From: Gemmatimonadales bacterium
GTDB lineage: Bacteria; Gemmatimonadota; Gemmatimonadetes; Gemmatimonadales; GWC2-71-9
Assembly (NCBI GenBank): GCA_025927545.1
Contig: JAICLE010000021.1
Coordinates: 1 to 44,334, forward strand
Direction of reading: 5' to 3'
Length of the DNA stretch: 44,334 nucleotides
Positions 33,199 through 41,845 of the stretch are shown piece after piece. Numbering within the stretch: position 1 is the stretch's first letter; each line of letters opens with the position of its first letter. The notes below the pieces were generated by a model, which was given only the letters and a program-made list of their open reading frames with translations, did no database searches and was not told the DNA's origin. The position numbers were made by a program, and so were the translations under genes.

Positions 33199-34754
33199 AG
33201 CAGCTCGTCCCGGGTCACCCGAAGCACCTCCTCCACCGTGGTGACCCCGGCGGAGGCCTGGGCCCATCCGGCCGCGCGCAGCGATACCTGCCCCTGCGTC
33301 TCGGCCAGCGCCCGGAGCTCGCCGATGGACGCGCCGCGGAGCACCAGCGAGCGGATCTCGTCGCTGACCCGGAGCAGCTCGTAGATACCGGTCCGGCCAC
33401 GGTACCCAGTGCCGGCACAGGCTTCACAGCCGCGTCCCCGGCGGAAGCGGGCCTTCGGAATGTCCACCGGCCGACGCTCGAGCTTGGCGATAGTCTCCGA
33501 CGGTGGGTGGTATTCCTCGGCGCAGGCATCGCACACCAGCCGCACCAATCGCTGGGCCATGATGCCCACGACAGTGGCCGTGACCAGGTAGGGCTCGATC
33601 CCCATGTCCACCATCCGGGCGACGCCGCTCGGGGCGTCGTTCGTGTGCAGGGTGGAGAAGACGAGATGCCCCGTGAGCGCCGCCTGGATGGCGATCTCGG
33701 CGGTCTCCCGGTCGCGCATCTCGCCCACCATGAGGATGTCGGGGTCGTGCCGGAGGATGGAGCGTAACGCCGCGGCGAAGGTCAGCCCGACCTTGGGATT
33801 CACCGGGATCTGCGACACCCCGTCGATCTGGTACTCTACGGGATCCTCCACCGTCACGATCTTCACGCCTGGACGGTTCAGCCGGCCGAGAGCGCCGTAG
33901 AGGGTGGTGGTCTTTCCCGAGCCGGTGGGGCCGGTCACGAGGACGATGCCGTGCGGCTGCCGGATCAAGCGTTCGAACCCCGCCAGGACACCTGCCGAGA
34001 GGCCGAGCTCGGCCAGGTCCCGGATACCGGCGCCCCGATCCAGGATCCGGAGCACCACGCCTTCTCCGTGGAGCGTCGGTGTGATGGACACGCGCAGGTC
34101 GAGCTCTCGATCCGAGAGCCGCAGCCGGATGCGCCCGTCCTGTGCCAGGCGCCGCTCGGCAATGTTGAGACCGGCCATGATCTTGATGCGGCTCACGACC
34201 GCCGCCTGGTATTGCCGCGGCGGGTGGGAGATCTCCTGCAGCACCCCATCGATCCGGTACCGCACCCGCAGCCCGTCCGGCACGCTCTCGATATGAATGT
34301 CGCTGGATCTCGCGCGAAGGGCCTCGAGGATCATCAGGTTGACGAACTTGATCACCGGCGCCTGGTTGGCCAGCGCGCGGACGTCGTCGAGCGCCTCGTC
34401 TTCGGGCGTGAGCAGCTCCAGCTCGGTGCCCCGGGCATCGATGTCCTGCAACTCGGGGCCGCTCGACTGGGCGGCAAGAATGGCGGAGTGGATCTCGGAC
34501 GCCGGCAGTCGGACCAGGCGGACGCGCCGGTCGTATACCCAGCAGAGCTCGTCCACCACCGTCGGGTCCACCTCGTCCCCGGCGGCAACCAGCAGCTCGT
34601 CGCCGGTGATGGCCAGGGGCAGCAGGGTGTGCTCCTCCCAGTACTTGCTCGAGAGGCGCTGGGCGAGCGGCTGGCCGGCCGCGGTCCTGAGATCGGCGCC
34701 GAGCCGCTCGTTCTCTGGAGCCGCATTGGCGGGGATGGACGCGAGGCGGCTCAT
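33195..34754 (-). CDS. gspE: Type II secretion ATPase GspE
   Basis: The 519-residue protein starts at ATG 34754, overlapping the gspD stop. It has the N-terminal T2SSE_N region with KYWEEHTLLPLAI, then the motor domain: SDIHIESVPDGLRVRYRIDG, Walker A LVTGPTGSGKTTTLYGAL, Asp box VEDPVEY, Walker B DPDILMVGEMRDRETAEIA and His box GHLVFSTLHTNDAPS. The zinc module has paired CxxC motifs (CDACAEE and GCEACAGTGY). This is a full-length cytoplasmic hexameric ATPase driving secretion. Confidence 0.97.
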   Translation of the reverse strand: MSRLASIPANAAPENERLGADLRTAAGQPLAQRLSSKYWEEHTLLPLAITGDELLVAAGDEVDPTVVDELCWVYDRRVRLVRLPASEIHSAILAAQSSGPELQDIDARGTELELLTPEDEALDDVRALANQAPVIKFVNLMILEALRARSSDIHIESVPDGLRVRYRIDGVLQEISHPPRQYQAAVVSRIKIMAGLNIAERRLAQDGRIRLRLSDRELDLRVSITPTLHGEGVVLRILDRGAGIRDLAELGLSAGVLAGFERLIRQPHGIVLVTGPTGSGKTTTLYGALGRLNRPGVKIVTVEDPVEYQIDGVSQIPVNPKVGLTFAAALRSILRHDPDILMVGEMRDRETAEIAIQAALTGHLVFSTLHTNDAPSGVARMVDMGIEPYLVTATVVGIMAQRLVRLVCDACAEEYHPPSETIAKLERRPVDIPKARFRRGRGCEACAGTGYRGRTGIYELLRVSDEIRSLVLRGASIGELRALAETQGQVSLRAAGWAQASAGVTTVEEVLRVTRDELL

Positions 34755-36589
34755 CGTCCGAGCAGCGGATTGCGGGGCGTCGGGGCCTGGGCCGGCGCCG
34801 GCGGGGGCTTGGCCAGCACGCTGTCCACGCCGGCGCGCGAGGCGCCGAACCGGGCGCGCTGCGACTGGAGCAGCGAGTCGGACTGGGCGTCCGTGAACAC
34901 CACATGCGGTGTCACGAAGAGCGCCAGCTCGGTACGGGTATGGCTGGTGCCCCGGCTGCGGAACAGTCCGCCCAGGATGGGGATGTCCTGCAGGATCGGC
35001 ACTCCGCTCTGGGTGGTCTGCTGGGATTCGTCGATCAGCCCGCCGATGATGATGGTGTGGCCGCTTTTCACGATCGCGCTCGTCTCGGCCTCACGGGTGC
35101 TGATCACGGGCGCGTTCAGCGCGGACTGAATCGTCTGCGAGGTGAGGGCGCTCACCTCCTGAAGAATGCGGAAGGTGACGTAGCCGTCGGTGTTGACCGT
35201 CGGCACGATGGTGAGCTGGGTGCCGACCTTCCGGAACTGCACCGTCTGGTCCACCACCACGTCCAGTCCGGTTCGGGTGGATTGATTGAAGGGCACCTCG
35301 CTCCCCACCAGGATACGCGCCTGCTCGTTGTTGAGGGCGAGGATGCGGGGAGTCGAGAGCACCCGGACCTTTGTGCGCGAGGAGAGCGCCTGGAGGATGG
35401 CGCGGACGCTCAGGTCGGCCAGGCTCACCACGCGCACGCCGAGTCCGCCGAGCGAGCCGAGCGCGGTGTCACCGAAATCCTGCAGACCGAAGCCACCGGT
35501 GATGCCGCGCGTGGAGTCTCCGGAGACGAGTCGCTGGGTGAAGAGCTGCCAGTTGATACCGTACTGGGTGGCTCGGTCGAGCGTGACCTCGGTGATGAGC
35601 ACCTCGAGCAGCACCTGCGCCGGTCGCACGTCGAGACCATCGATGGTCTCCTTCAGCAGCGCGAAGTTGGGCGGTGCGGTGCGAATCACGAGGGAATTGG
35701 TGGCCGGGTCAGGCACGATCGTGGTCTGCCCCACCAGGGCGCCCTTCGTGGCAGGCTCCTCGGTGCTGTCGCTCTGCGCTTCGGTGGGGGCCGGAGCGGC
35801 CTGCACCATGGGGATCGGGGTCTCGCGGCGCTGCTCCAGGGATTCCATCTCGCGGCGGCGGAAACTCTCGAGCTCGGACGACAGGCCCTTGTCCTCCAGC
35901 GCTTTGACCCTGGTGCGGCCGGTGGGCGCCGTTCCGCCAGTGCCGAACACCTGTCCCAGGGTTCCGGCAAGTTCTTCGGCGCTGGCGTGCTTGAGCGGAT
36001 AGACGTAGGTGCGGAGCCCGGATTCACCCCCCGTCTTCACGTCGAGGTGCCGCAGCAGGTCGAGATAGCGCGCCAGGTTGACGCCGCGATCGGTGATCAG
36101 CACGGCATTCGAGTGCGGCACCAGCTCGACCCGCGCCATCTTGCTCGCCGTCTGCTTGAGCAGTCCGACCGCCTCGTCGGCGGGGACGAAATCGAGCGGC
36201 ACGATCTGCGTGGCCAGGCCGAGCGGGGGCGGGTCGGGCAAGTCCTTGCCCATTCGGATCGGACCGGTGGCCGGCCGCTTGGCCTCCGGCATGACTTGCG
36301 CCACCGGACCGGACTGCACGAGGACGAGCCCCTGGCTCTCCAGAATCGACTCGAGCACCACGCCGACCTGGTTTGCCGGCACCGGCGCGGGCGTTTGAAA
36401 GGTGAGATGCTTGTCGGGCACGTCGCTCAGCACCACGTTGACCCCGAGCACCTGCGCGAGGGAGCGGATGACGTCCGGCAGATTGGCATCCACATAGTTG
36501 ATCCGGACCGGGGCCGTGCCCTGCGCCGGAAGGGAGCACGGCGCGGCGGCGAGGAGCGCGAGCAGGACGGCGGATCGGATGCGTCTCAT
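34751..36589 (-). CDS. gspD: Type II secretion outer-membrane secretin GspD
   Basis: The 612-residue protein has a signal peptide (AVLLALLAAAPCSLPAQ). N0/N1-type domains lie at about residues 28-210 (INYVDANLPDVIRSLAQVLG, IVPLDFVPADEAVGLLKQTA, TYVYPLKHASAEELAGTLGQ). A Ser/Pro/Glu-rich linker at about 240-290 interrupts the next N-domain, which resumes at NSLVIRTAPPNFALLKETID. The secretin core includes VRVLSTPRILALNNEQARI, VGSEVPF, AIVKSGHTIIIGGLIDE and IPILGGLF. A Pro/Ala-rich tail ends the protein. It is shorter than many GspD proteins. It forms the outer-membrane channel. No GspS pilotin is seen. Confidence 0.95.
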   Translation of the reverse strand: MRRIRSAVLLALLAAAPCSLPAQGTAPVRINYVDANLPDVIRSLAQVLGVNVVLSDVPDKHLTFQTPAPVPANQVGVVLESILESQGLVLVQSGPVAQVMPEAKRPATGPIRMGKDLPDPPPLGLATQIVPLDFVPADEAVGLLKQTASKMARVELVPHSNAVLITDRGVNLARYLDLLRHLDVKTGGESGLRTYVYPLKHASAEELAGTLGQVFGTGGTAPTGRTRVKALEDKGLSSELESFRRREMESLEQRRETPIPMVQAAPAPTEAQSDSTEEPATKGALVGQTTIVPDPATNSLVIRTAPPNFALLKETIDGLDVRPAQVLLEVLITEVTLDRATQYGINWQLFTQRLVSGDSTRGITGGFGLQDFGDTALGSLGGLGVRVVSLADLSVRAILQALSSRTKVRVLSTPRILALNNEQARILVGSEVPFNQSTRTGLDVVVDQTVQFRKVGTQLTIVPTVNTDGYVTFRILQEVSALTSQTIQSALNAPVISTREAETSAIVKSGHTIIIGGLIDESQQTTQSGVPILQDIPILGGLFRSRGTSHTRTELALFVTPHVVFTDAQSDSLLQSQRARFGASRAGVDSVLAKPPPAPAQAPTPRNPLLGR

Positions 36590-37086
36590 GGCCGTGGCGC
36601 CTCGGGGAGACGGAGCACCACGCGCCCGCCACTTCCCTGCAACACGACGGTGGAGTCGGTAATCGCCGCCAGCCGGTCGCCGCCGACTCGATCGCCCAGA
36701 CGGTAGAACTCGGCGCCGGGAATCTTGGGATCGGCCTCGATCAGGGCCACTACCCCGTTCGAGCTTCGGGTGATGCCGTAGAGCCGGGCTGCCGGCCGGA
36801 CGACTTTAGGAGGCGCACGCCGTGGAGCGGGAGGCCGGGCCTCGGTCCGGTCGTCGGGCGAGAAGCGCTTTGCCGGTGGAGTTCGGCTGGGGGAGAAGGC
36901 GTTGGTGGCGGCTATCGGGGCATACACCGCAACGCTCTCCGAAGTCGAGGTGGCCCTCGGCCGCGGACGGGACACGAGTGGCAGAGCTGGCAACACGTCC
37001 GGAAGCTGTGGCGGTTGCGTTCGGAACGCGATGCCGGCAACACCCAGTCCAAGAGCGCACGTGTAGAGGATACGGTGGACGATCAC
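36586..37086 (-). CDS. gspC: Type II secretion GspC-like protein lacking PDZ
   Basis: The 166-residue protein starts at GTG 37086, overlapping the gspM stop, and ends overlapping the gspD start. One membrane segment is near the N-terminus (ILYTCALGLGVAGIAF). A Pro/Arg-rich linker follows, then an HR-type domain: RLYGITRSSNGVVALIEADP, EFYRLGDRVGGDRLAAITDS and TVVLQGSGGRVVLRL. This is the region of GspC that binds the secretin. The usual C-terminal PDZ or coiled-coil is absent, so it is a short form. The name rests on domain order and location. Confidence 0.75.
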   Translation of the reverse strand: MIVHRILYTCALGLGVAGIAFRTQPPQLPDVLPALPLVSRPRPRATSTSESVAVYAPIAATNAFSPSRTPPAKRFSPDDRTEARPPAPRRAPPKVVRPAARLYGITRSSNGVVALIEADPKIPGAEFYRLGDRVGGDRLAAITDSTVVLQGSGGRVVLRLPEAPRP

Positions 37087-37721
37087 GGCTCCCCCGGCGC
37101 GGCGGCAGGATAGAGCCCATGGGCCCGAACGTTCCAAACCAGCCGGTCCCTGTCGGTCGGAGCGTAACCTTCGGCGGCGTAGCCTCCGGGTGAATACCCG
37201 GCAGTCACGGAGATCTCGTCGAGTATCAGCAGCCGCTCCCCATGCTGCAGGCGGAAAAGGAAATCGGTGAGTCCGTAGATGTCCCCCTGCCCCTGCAGGC
37301 GCACCGGGATGGCGAGGAGGCCAGGCCGGCTCGGCGTCGGCTCGGCGGCCACGTCCACGCGGTCAAGCTGGGTGGAGCTCTGCTCGGCGTAGGTCCGAAG
37401 CAGCACCTGCAGGCTCGACGCGCCCAGGGCGGGCGTGGCGCCGGTGGTCAACAGGCCGCCGGCGTCGCGATCGGCGCGACGCTCGGCATCGACGGCCCGT
37501 CTGAGCAGGGCCTCGCTCGCGACCAGGCCCTGGAGCCGCTGCCATTGGCCGCGCTCCGCGACATAGGCGCGCTCGCGCGCCGTCCAGCGATCCACGAGCG
37601 GCAGAATGCCCTGGCTGATGCCGAGCGCGGCAATGCTTACGGCGGCGCCCAGGCCCACCACCCATCGCTCTCGCCGGCTACGGAGCCGGAACGAATCGGA
37701 AAGCGATCGAGAAAGTTTCAT
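37083..37721 (-). CDS. gspM: Type II secretion GspM/PilO-like protein
   Basis: The 212-residue protein has an N-terminal membrane segment (WVVGLGAAVSIAALGISQGI), then a coiled-coil stretch rich in Arg/Glu (RERAYVAERGQWQRLQGLVA). A ferredoxin-like periplasmic domain follows: SSLQVLLRTYAEQSSTQLDR, LLAIPVRLQGQGDIYGLTDF and LFRLQHGERLLILDEISVTA. That is the GspM / PilO pattern. It would pair with GspL in the inner-membrane platform. It overlaps gspL by 44 bases and gspC by 4. Confidence 0.82.
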   Translation of the reverse strand: MKLSRSLSDSFRLRSRRERWVVGLGAAVSIAALGISQGILPLVDRWTARERAYVAERGQWQRLQGLVASEALLRRAVDAERRADRDAGGLLTTGATPALGASSLQVLLRTYAEQSSTQLDRVDVAAEPTPSRPGLLAIPVRLQGQGDIYGLTDFLFRLQHGERLLILDEISVTAGYSPGGYAAEGYAPTDRDRLVWNVRAHGLYPAAAPGEP

Positions 37722-38946
37722 ATGTCCGCGAGCCCATCTGGGCGCGGTTGGTGGCGGCCAGGAAGCGCACCGCCTGGAACTCGGGCGCGCTCCCGAGCGC
37801 CTGGGTTACGCCGGCGGCCTGTTGTCCGTACCCGTCGATCTGCCATTCCGCGCCCGAGAGGCGGAGGGCGCGGAGATATGCGCCCGGCGGAAGGCGGCGT
37901 GACACCGCCAGGAGCACGCGCAAGGGATCGGGGCGCGTCCGCTCGATCTCTGCAACTGCCTGCGCCCGACGCTGCATAGCGGTGAGTTCGTGCTGCAGCC
38001 CGAGCGCGACCGAGGCGCGGGTCTCGAGCCCCTCGATCCTGGTCGCGAGATTGTCGTGTATCCGCTGGCGCCATGCGTCGTAGGAGGTGAGGGCGAACAG
38101 CGCCGCCGCGACGCAGGCGAGCGCGGCGCCGGCGAGGGTCCGGTGCCGCCGCCGCCTGCGGCGGGCGCTCAACTTCTCCGTCATGAGTGAAGCGCCGGGC
38201 TCGCTGCCCACACCGAGCGCCGCACCGTAGGCGGAGAGAAACGGGGGAGCCACGCCTGCGAGAGCCTGGAGCGGCAGGACGCGTACGCCCCGGAGGTGCG
38301 CCGTGAGCAACCCGGCGCGTTCCTCATCCCAGCCGGCCAGGTACACGGGCGGCATCGGCCTGCCGGAATCCGGCTCCAGCGCCGCCGCAACACCGGCGAA
38401 GCCGCCGTAGATCCGCCGCACTCGCGCGATCTCTCCCTGGCGAAGCTCGATCAGGCCCACCCCGCGCTCGGCGTGATCGAGCAGTACCAGCCCATCTCTC
38501 GTGCCGGCTTTGCCGAGCGCCCGGGCGAGCGCGGCGGGCCCGGGCTCGAGCAGCTCGATGGGCCCGAGGCGGCCGAGCTCCTTGATCCAGGCGGTGAGCG
38601 GGGCCTCGCGGGCGGCGAAAACCATCTCGTGATCGGCGACGGCGATGACGAGGTCTTCCAGTCGCACCGGAAAAAACCGTTGCGGCTCGAGCTGAAGCAC
38701 CCGGCGTCGCTCGGCCGGGGGCAGCGGGGGCAGTTTGACACGCTTCGCCAGCAGCAGGGGCAGGTGAACGGCGACCGCGATCCGTGCCGCCGACCCCATC
38801 GTCTCGCGGAGCACGCCCACGCCTTCTCCCGGCTCGTGCGGATCCCATGCGGTTTCCATCACCCGGGCGCGGCGGCCGCGCCAGCCGTCGACCCGCACGG
38901 CGCGGAGCATCCGGGCCTCGAGCTCGATGCCGAGGAGGCCGCTCAC
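37678..38946 (-). CDS. gspL: Type II secretion GspL-like protein (PilM-PilN-type fusion)
   Basis: The 422-residue protein starts at GTG 38946, overlapping the gspK stop. The N-terminal half (1-260) is the cytoplasmic actin-like domain: VSGLLGIELEARMLRAVRVD, AVHLPLLLAKRVKLPPLPPA, RRRVLQLEPQRFFPVRLEDL. A single membrane helix occurs near residue 290 (LAGAALACVAAALFALTSYD). The C-terminal part (about 310-415) is the PilN-like periplasmic domain: LLAVSRRLPPGAYLRALRLS. This is the usual GspL arrangement that links the GspE ATPase to the membrane. Confidence 0.85.
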   Translation of the reverse strand: MSGLLGIELEARMLRAVRVDGWRGRRARVMETAWDPHEPGEGVGVLRETMGSAARIAVAVHLPLLLAKRVKLPPLPPAERRRVLQLEPQRFFPVRLEDLVIAVADHEMVFAAREAPLTAWIKELGRLGPIELLEPGPAALARALGKAGTRDGLVLLDHAERGVGLIELRQGEIARVRRIYGGFAGVAAALEPDSGRPMPPVYLAGWDEERAGLLTAHLRGVRVLPLQALAGVAPPFLSAYGAALGVGSEPGASLMTEKLSARRRRRRHRTLAGAALACVAAALFALTSYDAWRQRIHDNLATRIEGLETRASVALGLQHELTAMQRRAQAVAEIERTRPDPLRVLLAVSRRLPPGAYLRALRLSGAEWQIDGYGQQAAGVTQALGSAPEFQAVRFLAATNRAQMGSRTYETFSIAFRFVPAP

Positions 38947-39788
38947 AGGTCGCGCTCCTGCGATCCCTGGAGCACCAGCTGGGTGCCGACCACGGCGTAG
39001 ACCGACTGCAGCTCGTGCGTCAGGGGCGAGCTGCCGTCCCACCCGCGGGCGACGACCAGCAACCGGGTCGGTACCGTGGAGACCAGCCGGGCAGGCGTGA
39101 GTGAGGTCACCGTCACGCGCATCCCTCCGTCCTCAGGCGGGCTCGTTCCGCTGAAGAGCTCTCCCGCGTCCCGGCGCTCGATCAGGCTCTTCGCCTCCGA
39201 AGGACCGAGCCCGGGCAGCGCCGCGAGCACTGCTTCCGGCGCCGAGTTGATGTTCACGATGCCGTCGCTCCAGACTGTGATATAGGGCGCGACGGCCACC
39301 GCGACGGCGTCGCCGACGCCGGGCACCAGGGGCAGGTCGCTCACCCGCACCACCGGATTGGCCTTGAGGGCGGCCACGATGAGCTCGGCGCGGGTCTCCC
39401 CGGTGAACTGTCGGAACAATCCGACCAGCGTGGGCGCCTCGGCCCGGTTGAGGTCGATACGCGCGTTGAGGTCCACCACCGCGATGCCGAACCTGGCCCG
39501 CCCGAGGCGCACCTCGGTCAGGTCCCCGAGGTGGTGGCGGAGGTCGCGCATGATCTCCGAGCGCTCGGCGGGGCTGTCGGCGGAATCGAGCAGCGCCTCG
39601 ATCCTGTGCTTCGCGACCACGGTGCCGCTCTCCGCGACGTAGCGCGCGACTGTGCGCGCGCGGAGGCTTGCGACCATGTTCGACTCCAACCGAGCCGTGC
39701 CTCCGACTTCCGTCGCAATGACGCCGAGGAACACGAGAAGCCCCAGCACGAAGATCAGGGCGACGCCACGCCGGTCGCGCCGCCTCAT
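38943..39788 (-). CDS. gspK: Type II secretion minor pseudopilin GspK
   Basis: The 281-residue protein starts at ATG 39788, overlapping the gspI stop. The leader is RRRDRRG/VALIFVLGLLVFLGVI, lacking Glu at +5, as is common for GspK. The long globular part has the GspK helical SAM-like domain: VVDLNARIDLNRAEAPTLVG, LPLVPGVGDAVAVAVAPYIT, and the second helix-hairpin NINSAPEAVLAALPGLGPSE followed by AKSLIERR. It caps the pseudopilus tip together with GspI and GspJ. Confidence 0.93.
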   Translation of the reverse strand: MRRRDRRGVALIFVLGLLVFLGVIATEVGGTARLESNMVASLRARTVARYVAESGTVVAKHRIEALLDSADSPAERSEIMRDLRHHLGDLTEVRLGRARFGIAVVDLNARIDLNRAEAPTLVGLFRQFTGETRAELIVAALKANPVVRVSDLPLVPGVGDAVAVAVAPYITVWSDGIVNINSAPEAVLAALPGLGPSEAKSLIERRDAGELFSGTSPPEDGGMRVTVTSLTPARLVSTVPTRLLVVARGWDGSSPLTHELQSVYAVVGTQLVLQGSQERDL

Positions 39789-40156
39789 GGCAGCCGGGCC
39801 TCCGCCGTCTCCAGCCGGTACAGATCGAACCGGCCGCCGGTGGGCAACGTGACAGTGACCGTCACCAGGTCCAGTCCCGGCTGCCATGGCTGCAGGGAGA
39901 CCTGCCGCCGGAAGCCGTCCGGCAGGCGCTCCGAGGGCAAATCGGCCAGCGCGGCGGGCCCAAGCTTCGATCGCTCCATGGCGTCGACGGCGTAGCCTAC
40001 TGCTTCGTTCCAATCCCGCGAGCCGAGCAGGAGGGAGTAGGCGCCGTGGAGTAGCTGGAGGTAGCCGGCGAGCACCAGACTGAGCAGCACCAGCGCCACC
40101 ATGACCTCGAGCAGAGTGAGCCCGCGTTCGGAATCGGTCCGCACGCTATTGATCAA
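39785..40156 (-). CDS. gspI: Type II secretion minor pseudopilin GspI-like
   Basis: The 123-residue product is best started at TTG 40156, because GGAGG is placed 6 bases upstream; GTG 40144 is an alternative with poorer spacing. The leader NSVRTDSERG/LTLLEVMVAL has Gly before Leu and Glu at +5. A GspI-like body follows (LLSLVLAGYLQLLHGAYSLL; WNEAVGYAVDAMERSKLGPA). It overlaps gspJ by 11 bases and gspK by 4. It is a tip subunit of the pseudopilus. Confidence 0.82.
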   Translation of the reverse strand: MINSVRTDSERGLTLLEVMVALVLLSLVLAGYLQLLHGAYSLLLGSRDWNEAVGYAVDAMERSKLGPAALADLPSERLPDGFRRQVSLQPWQPGLDLVTVTVTLPTGGRFDLYRLETAEARLP

Positions 40157-40760
40157 GGGCGTCCTCCACGATCGACGTGCGGGTGGGTGAGAGGGCCAGG
40201 AGCAGCGGCATCCCCGCGGGCGTCCGATCGTCCCACATGGTGATCTCGAGTCCCCGAGGGGTGGTCCGGGGGGAGGACCAGTCGGGCCGCCAGTCTGCGC
40301 CATTGGGGGCGAGCACGCGGACCTCCCACCGGGTCACCCCGGCGAGCCGGAACGCCACGCGGCTGGCCGAGGCCCGCCCCACCGGCTCGGCCCGGAGCGC
40401 CAGCCCGCCCGAATCCGGGCCGATGGTAATCCGCCAGTCGTACTCGGGGTCGAAAGGCGGCCCGGCACCGGCGGCAGTGAACGAGAGCCGCTCGTCGCGT
40501 AGCGCGAACCCCGGCTCGCCCGGGAGCTGCGGCGCCCGCAGGTTTCGCAGCACGTCGCGCAGCAGCTCGCGCGTGGCGCGCTCGGCCTGCGAGGCGCCGG
40601 TCGCCACACCGACCCGGGTCCGGGCCTCGATGCTCACCCTCGCGGCCGCGTACCCCACGAGCGCCACGATCCCGGTGAGCAGGATCGCAACCATCACTTC
40701 GAGCAGCGTAAACCCCGCGCTCGACCGGGGAGTCGCTACCGTGGGCCCATGATCCGACAT
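40146..40760 (-). CDS. gspJ: Type II secretion minor pseudopilin GspJ-like
   Basis: The 204-residue protein opens the operon at ATG 40760. The leader TPRSSAG/FTLLEVMVAILLTGIVA has the prepilin pattern with Glu at +5. The globular part has RATRELLRDVLRNLRAPQLP, then paired Trp motifs VRVLAPNGADWRPDW, as in GspJ. GGAG is only 2-3 bases before the ATG, so initiation may be weak. The hydrolase gene upstream ends 49 bases away on the same strand, so co-transcription is likely. Confidence 0.85.
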   Translation of the reverse strand: MSDHGPTVATPRSSAGFTLLEVMVAILLTGIVALVGYAAARVSIEARTRVGVATGASQAERATRELLRDVLRNLRAPQLPGEPGFALRDERLSFTAAGAGPPFDPEYDWRITIGPDSGGLALRAEPVGRASASRVAFRLAGVTRWEVRVLAPNGADWRPDWSSPRTTPRGLEITMWDDRTPAGMPLLLALSPTRTSIVEDALDQ

Positions 40761-40809
40761 TCTCCGCTAAGCTGGAGATCGACGGGGTGGTCCGCAACAG
40801 CAAAATGTC

Positions 40810-41769
40810 TCACGCTCGCGCGCGGACCCACTCGAGGATCAGGTCGGCGATTTCGCTGCTGTTCCGGTCCATCATGAGCATGTGGCTATTGCCGCGGATG
40901 CCGCTCCCGGCGAGGGCGACATGACGGGCGTCGCCGCCGGCAGCGTCGAGTCGCTCCGACAGCGCGCGCCACTCCTCGGCGAACTCCAGCCACATCGTGC
41001 CTTCCAGGTAATCGCCGAACAGCGTCAGCAGGGGCACCTTGGCGAGGGCCGCCGTGTCCTCCTCCCGAGAGCGCTCGCGGCAGCCGACCGGCTCGAGCGC
41101 GACGAACCCGGCGAAGAGCTCCGGACGCCGGATGAGCGCCGGCAGGATCGCGTCGCTGGCGCGGGAGTGTCCCACGACGACGGCGCGGCCGATCCGCTCG
41201 AGCAGCGCGACGAGCGCGTCGGCGGTGGCGAGATCCGGGCAGTCGAGCAGACTCTCCGTATTGGGGATGAGCTGGGCGTAGTAGTGCTCGACCGCCTCAA
41301 TAGGAAACTGCAGGCCCGGATGAGGCACGCCGAAGCTCGGTCCGAACCGGAACATGGTCCAGACGCTCGCGTGCGACAGGAAGAGAAGGTGGGGGAGCGA
41401 CGACGCGGAGCCGCTCGCCGCGGCCTGGTGAATCGGCGAGGGGTTGAACCCGGAGGGGCCGCGTCCGGCCCACTCGGCCAGGTAGAGCGCGTATCCCCGG
41501 CGGAGGAAGTAGCTCCGCCAGCCTTCCCGACCATCCGGAGTTTCGTCGTAGGCAGCGCTCGTGTGGCAGCCGCCAGGCAGCAGGACCAGGGGTGGTCCCG
41601 GCGCCCGCGCGGCGGGGATTTCGTACTCGACGTACATCTGATCCACCGTCACGGTGCCGGAGGGAAAGAGCGGGCCGTGCCGATAGTTGACGAAGAAGAC
41701 GCCCCGCTTCGCGAGCACCAGCGGCTGCTCACTACTCGAGGCTTGCACGACCTGGCGCGTTGGTGGCAC
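40810..41769 (-). CDS. Alpha/beta hydrolase without signal peptide, paralogue of 29872 gene
   Basis: The 319-residue product starts at GTG 41769 with AAGGAG 6 bases upstream. It lacks the signal peptide of its paralogue at 29872-30951, so it is probably cytoplasmic. Motifs: LVLLPGGCHTSAAYDETPDG, nucleophile region VVGHSRASDAI, the acid in LTLFGDYLEG and His in GIRGNSHMLMMDRNS. The elbow is G-H-S-R-A rather than GxSxG. It stands just before gspJ on the same strand and is divergent from a LysR gene, which is likely its regulator (inference). The substrate is unknown. Confidence 0.85.
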   Translation of the reverse strand: MPPTRQVVQASSSEQPLVLAKRGVFFVNYRHGPLFPSGTVTVDQMYVEYEIPAARAPGPPLVLLPGGCHTSAAYDETPDGREGWRSYFLRRGYALYLAEWAGRGPSGFNPSPIHQAAASGSASSLPHLLFLSHASVWTMFRFGPSFGVPHPGLQFPIEAVEHYYAQLIPNTESLLDCPDLATADALVALLERIGRAVVVGHSRASDAILPALIRRPELFAGFVALEPVGCRERSREEDTAALAKVPLLTLFGDYLEGTMWLEFAEEWRALSERLDAAGGDARHVALAGSGIRGNSHMLMMDRNSSEIADLILEWVRARA

Positions 41770-41804
41770 CGCAACTCCTTGGAACTATGGACTCGGCGTG
41801 GGGA

Positions 41805-41820
41805 GTTTCACATCTTGAAC
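41805..41820. promoter_or_regulatory. Candidate LysR T-N11-A box
   Basis: GTT and AAC frame ten bases (GTTTCACATCTTGAAC), giving overlapping T-N11-A matches. It lies in the 76-base gap between the divergent hydrolase and LysR genes, the usual place for a LysR binding site. Arm symmetry inside is weak. Confidence 0.35.
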
Positions 41821-41845
41821 GACACAGGCAGACACGGTGAGTTTC

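Noticed and set aside
34904-36706. A 600-codon plus-strand frame antisense to gspD
   Set aside because: GspD on the minus strand is unmistakable; the antisense frame shows no motif.
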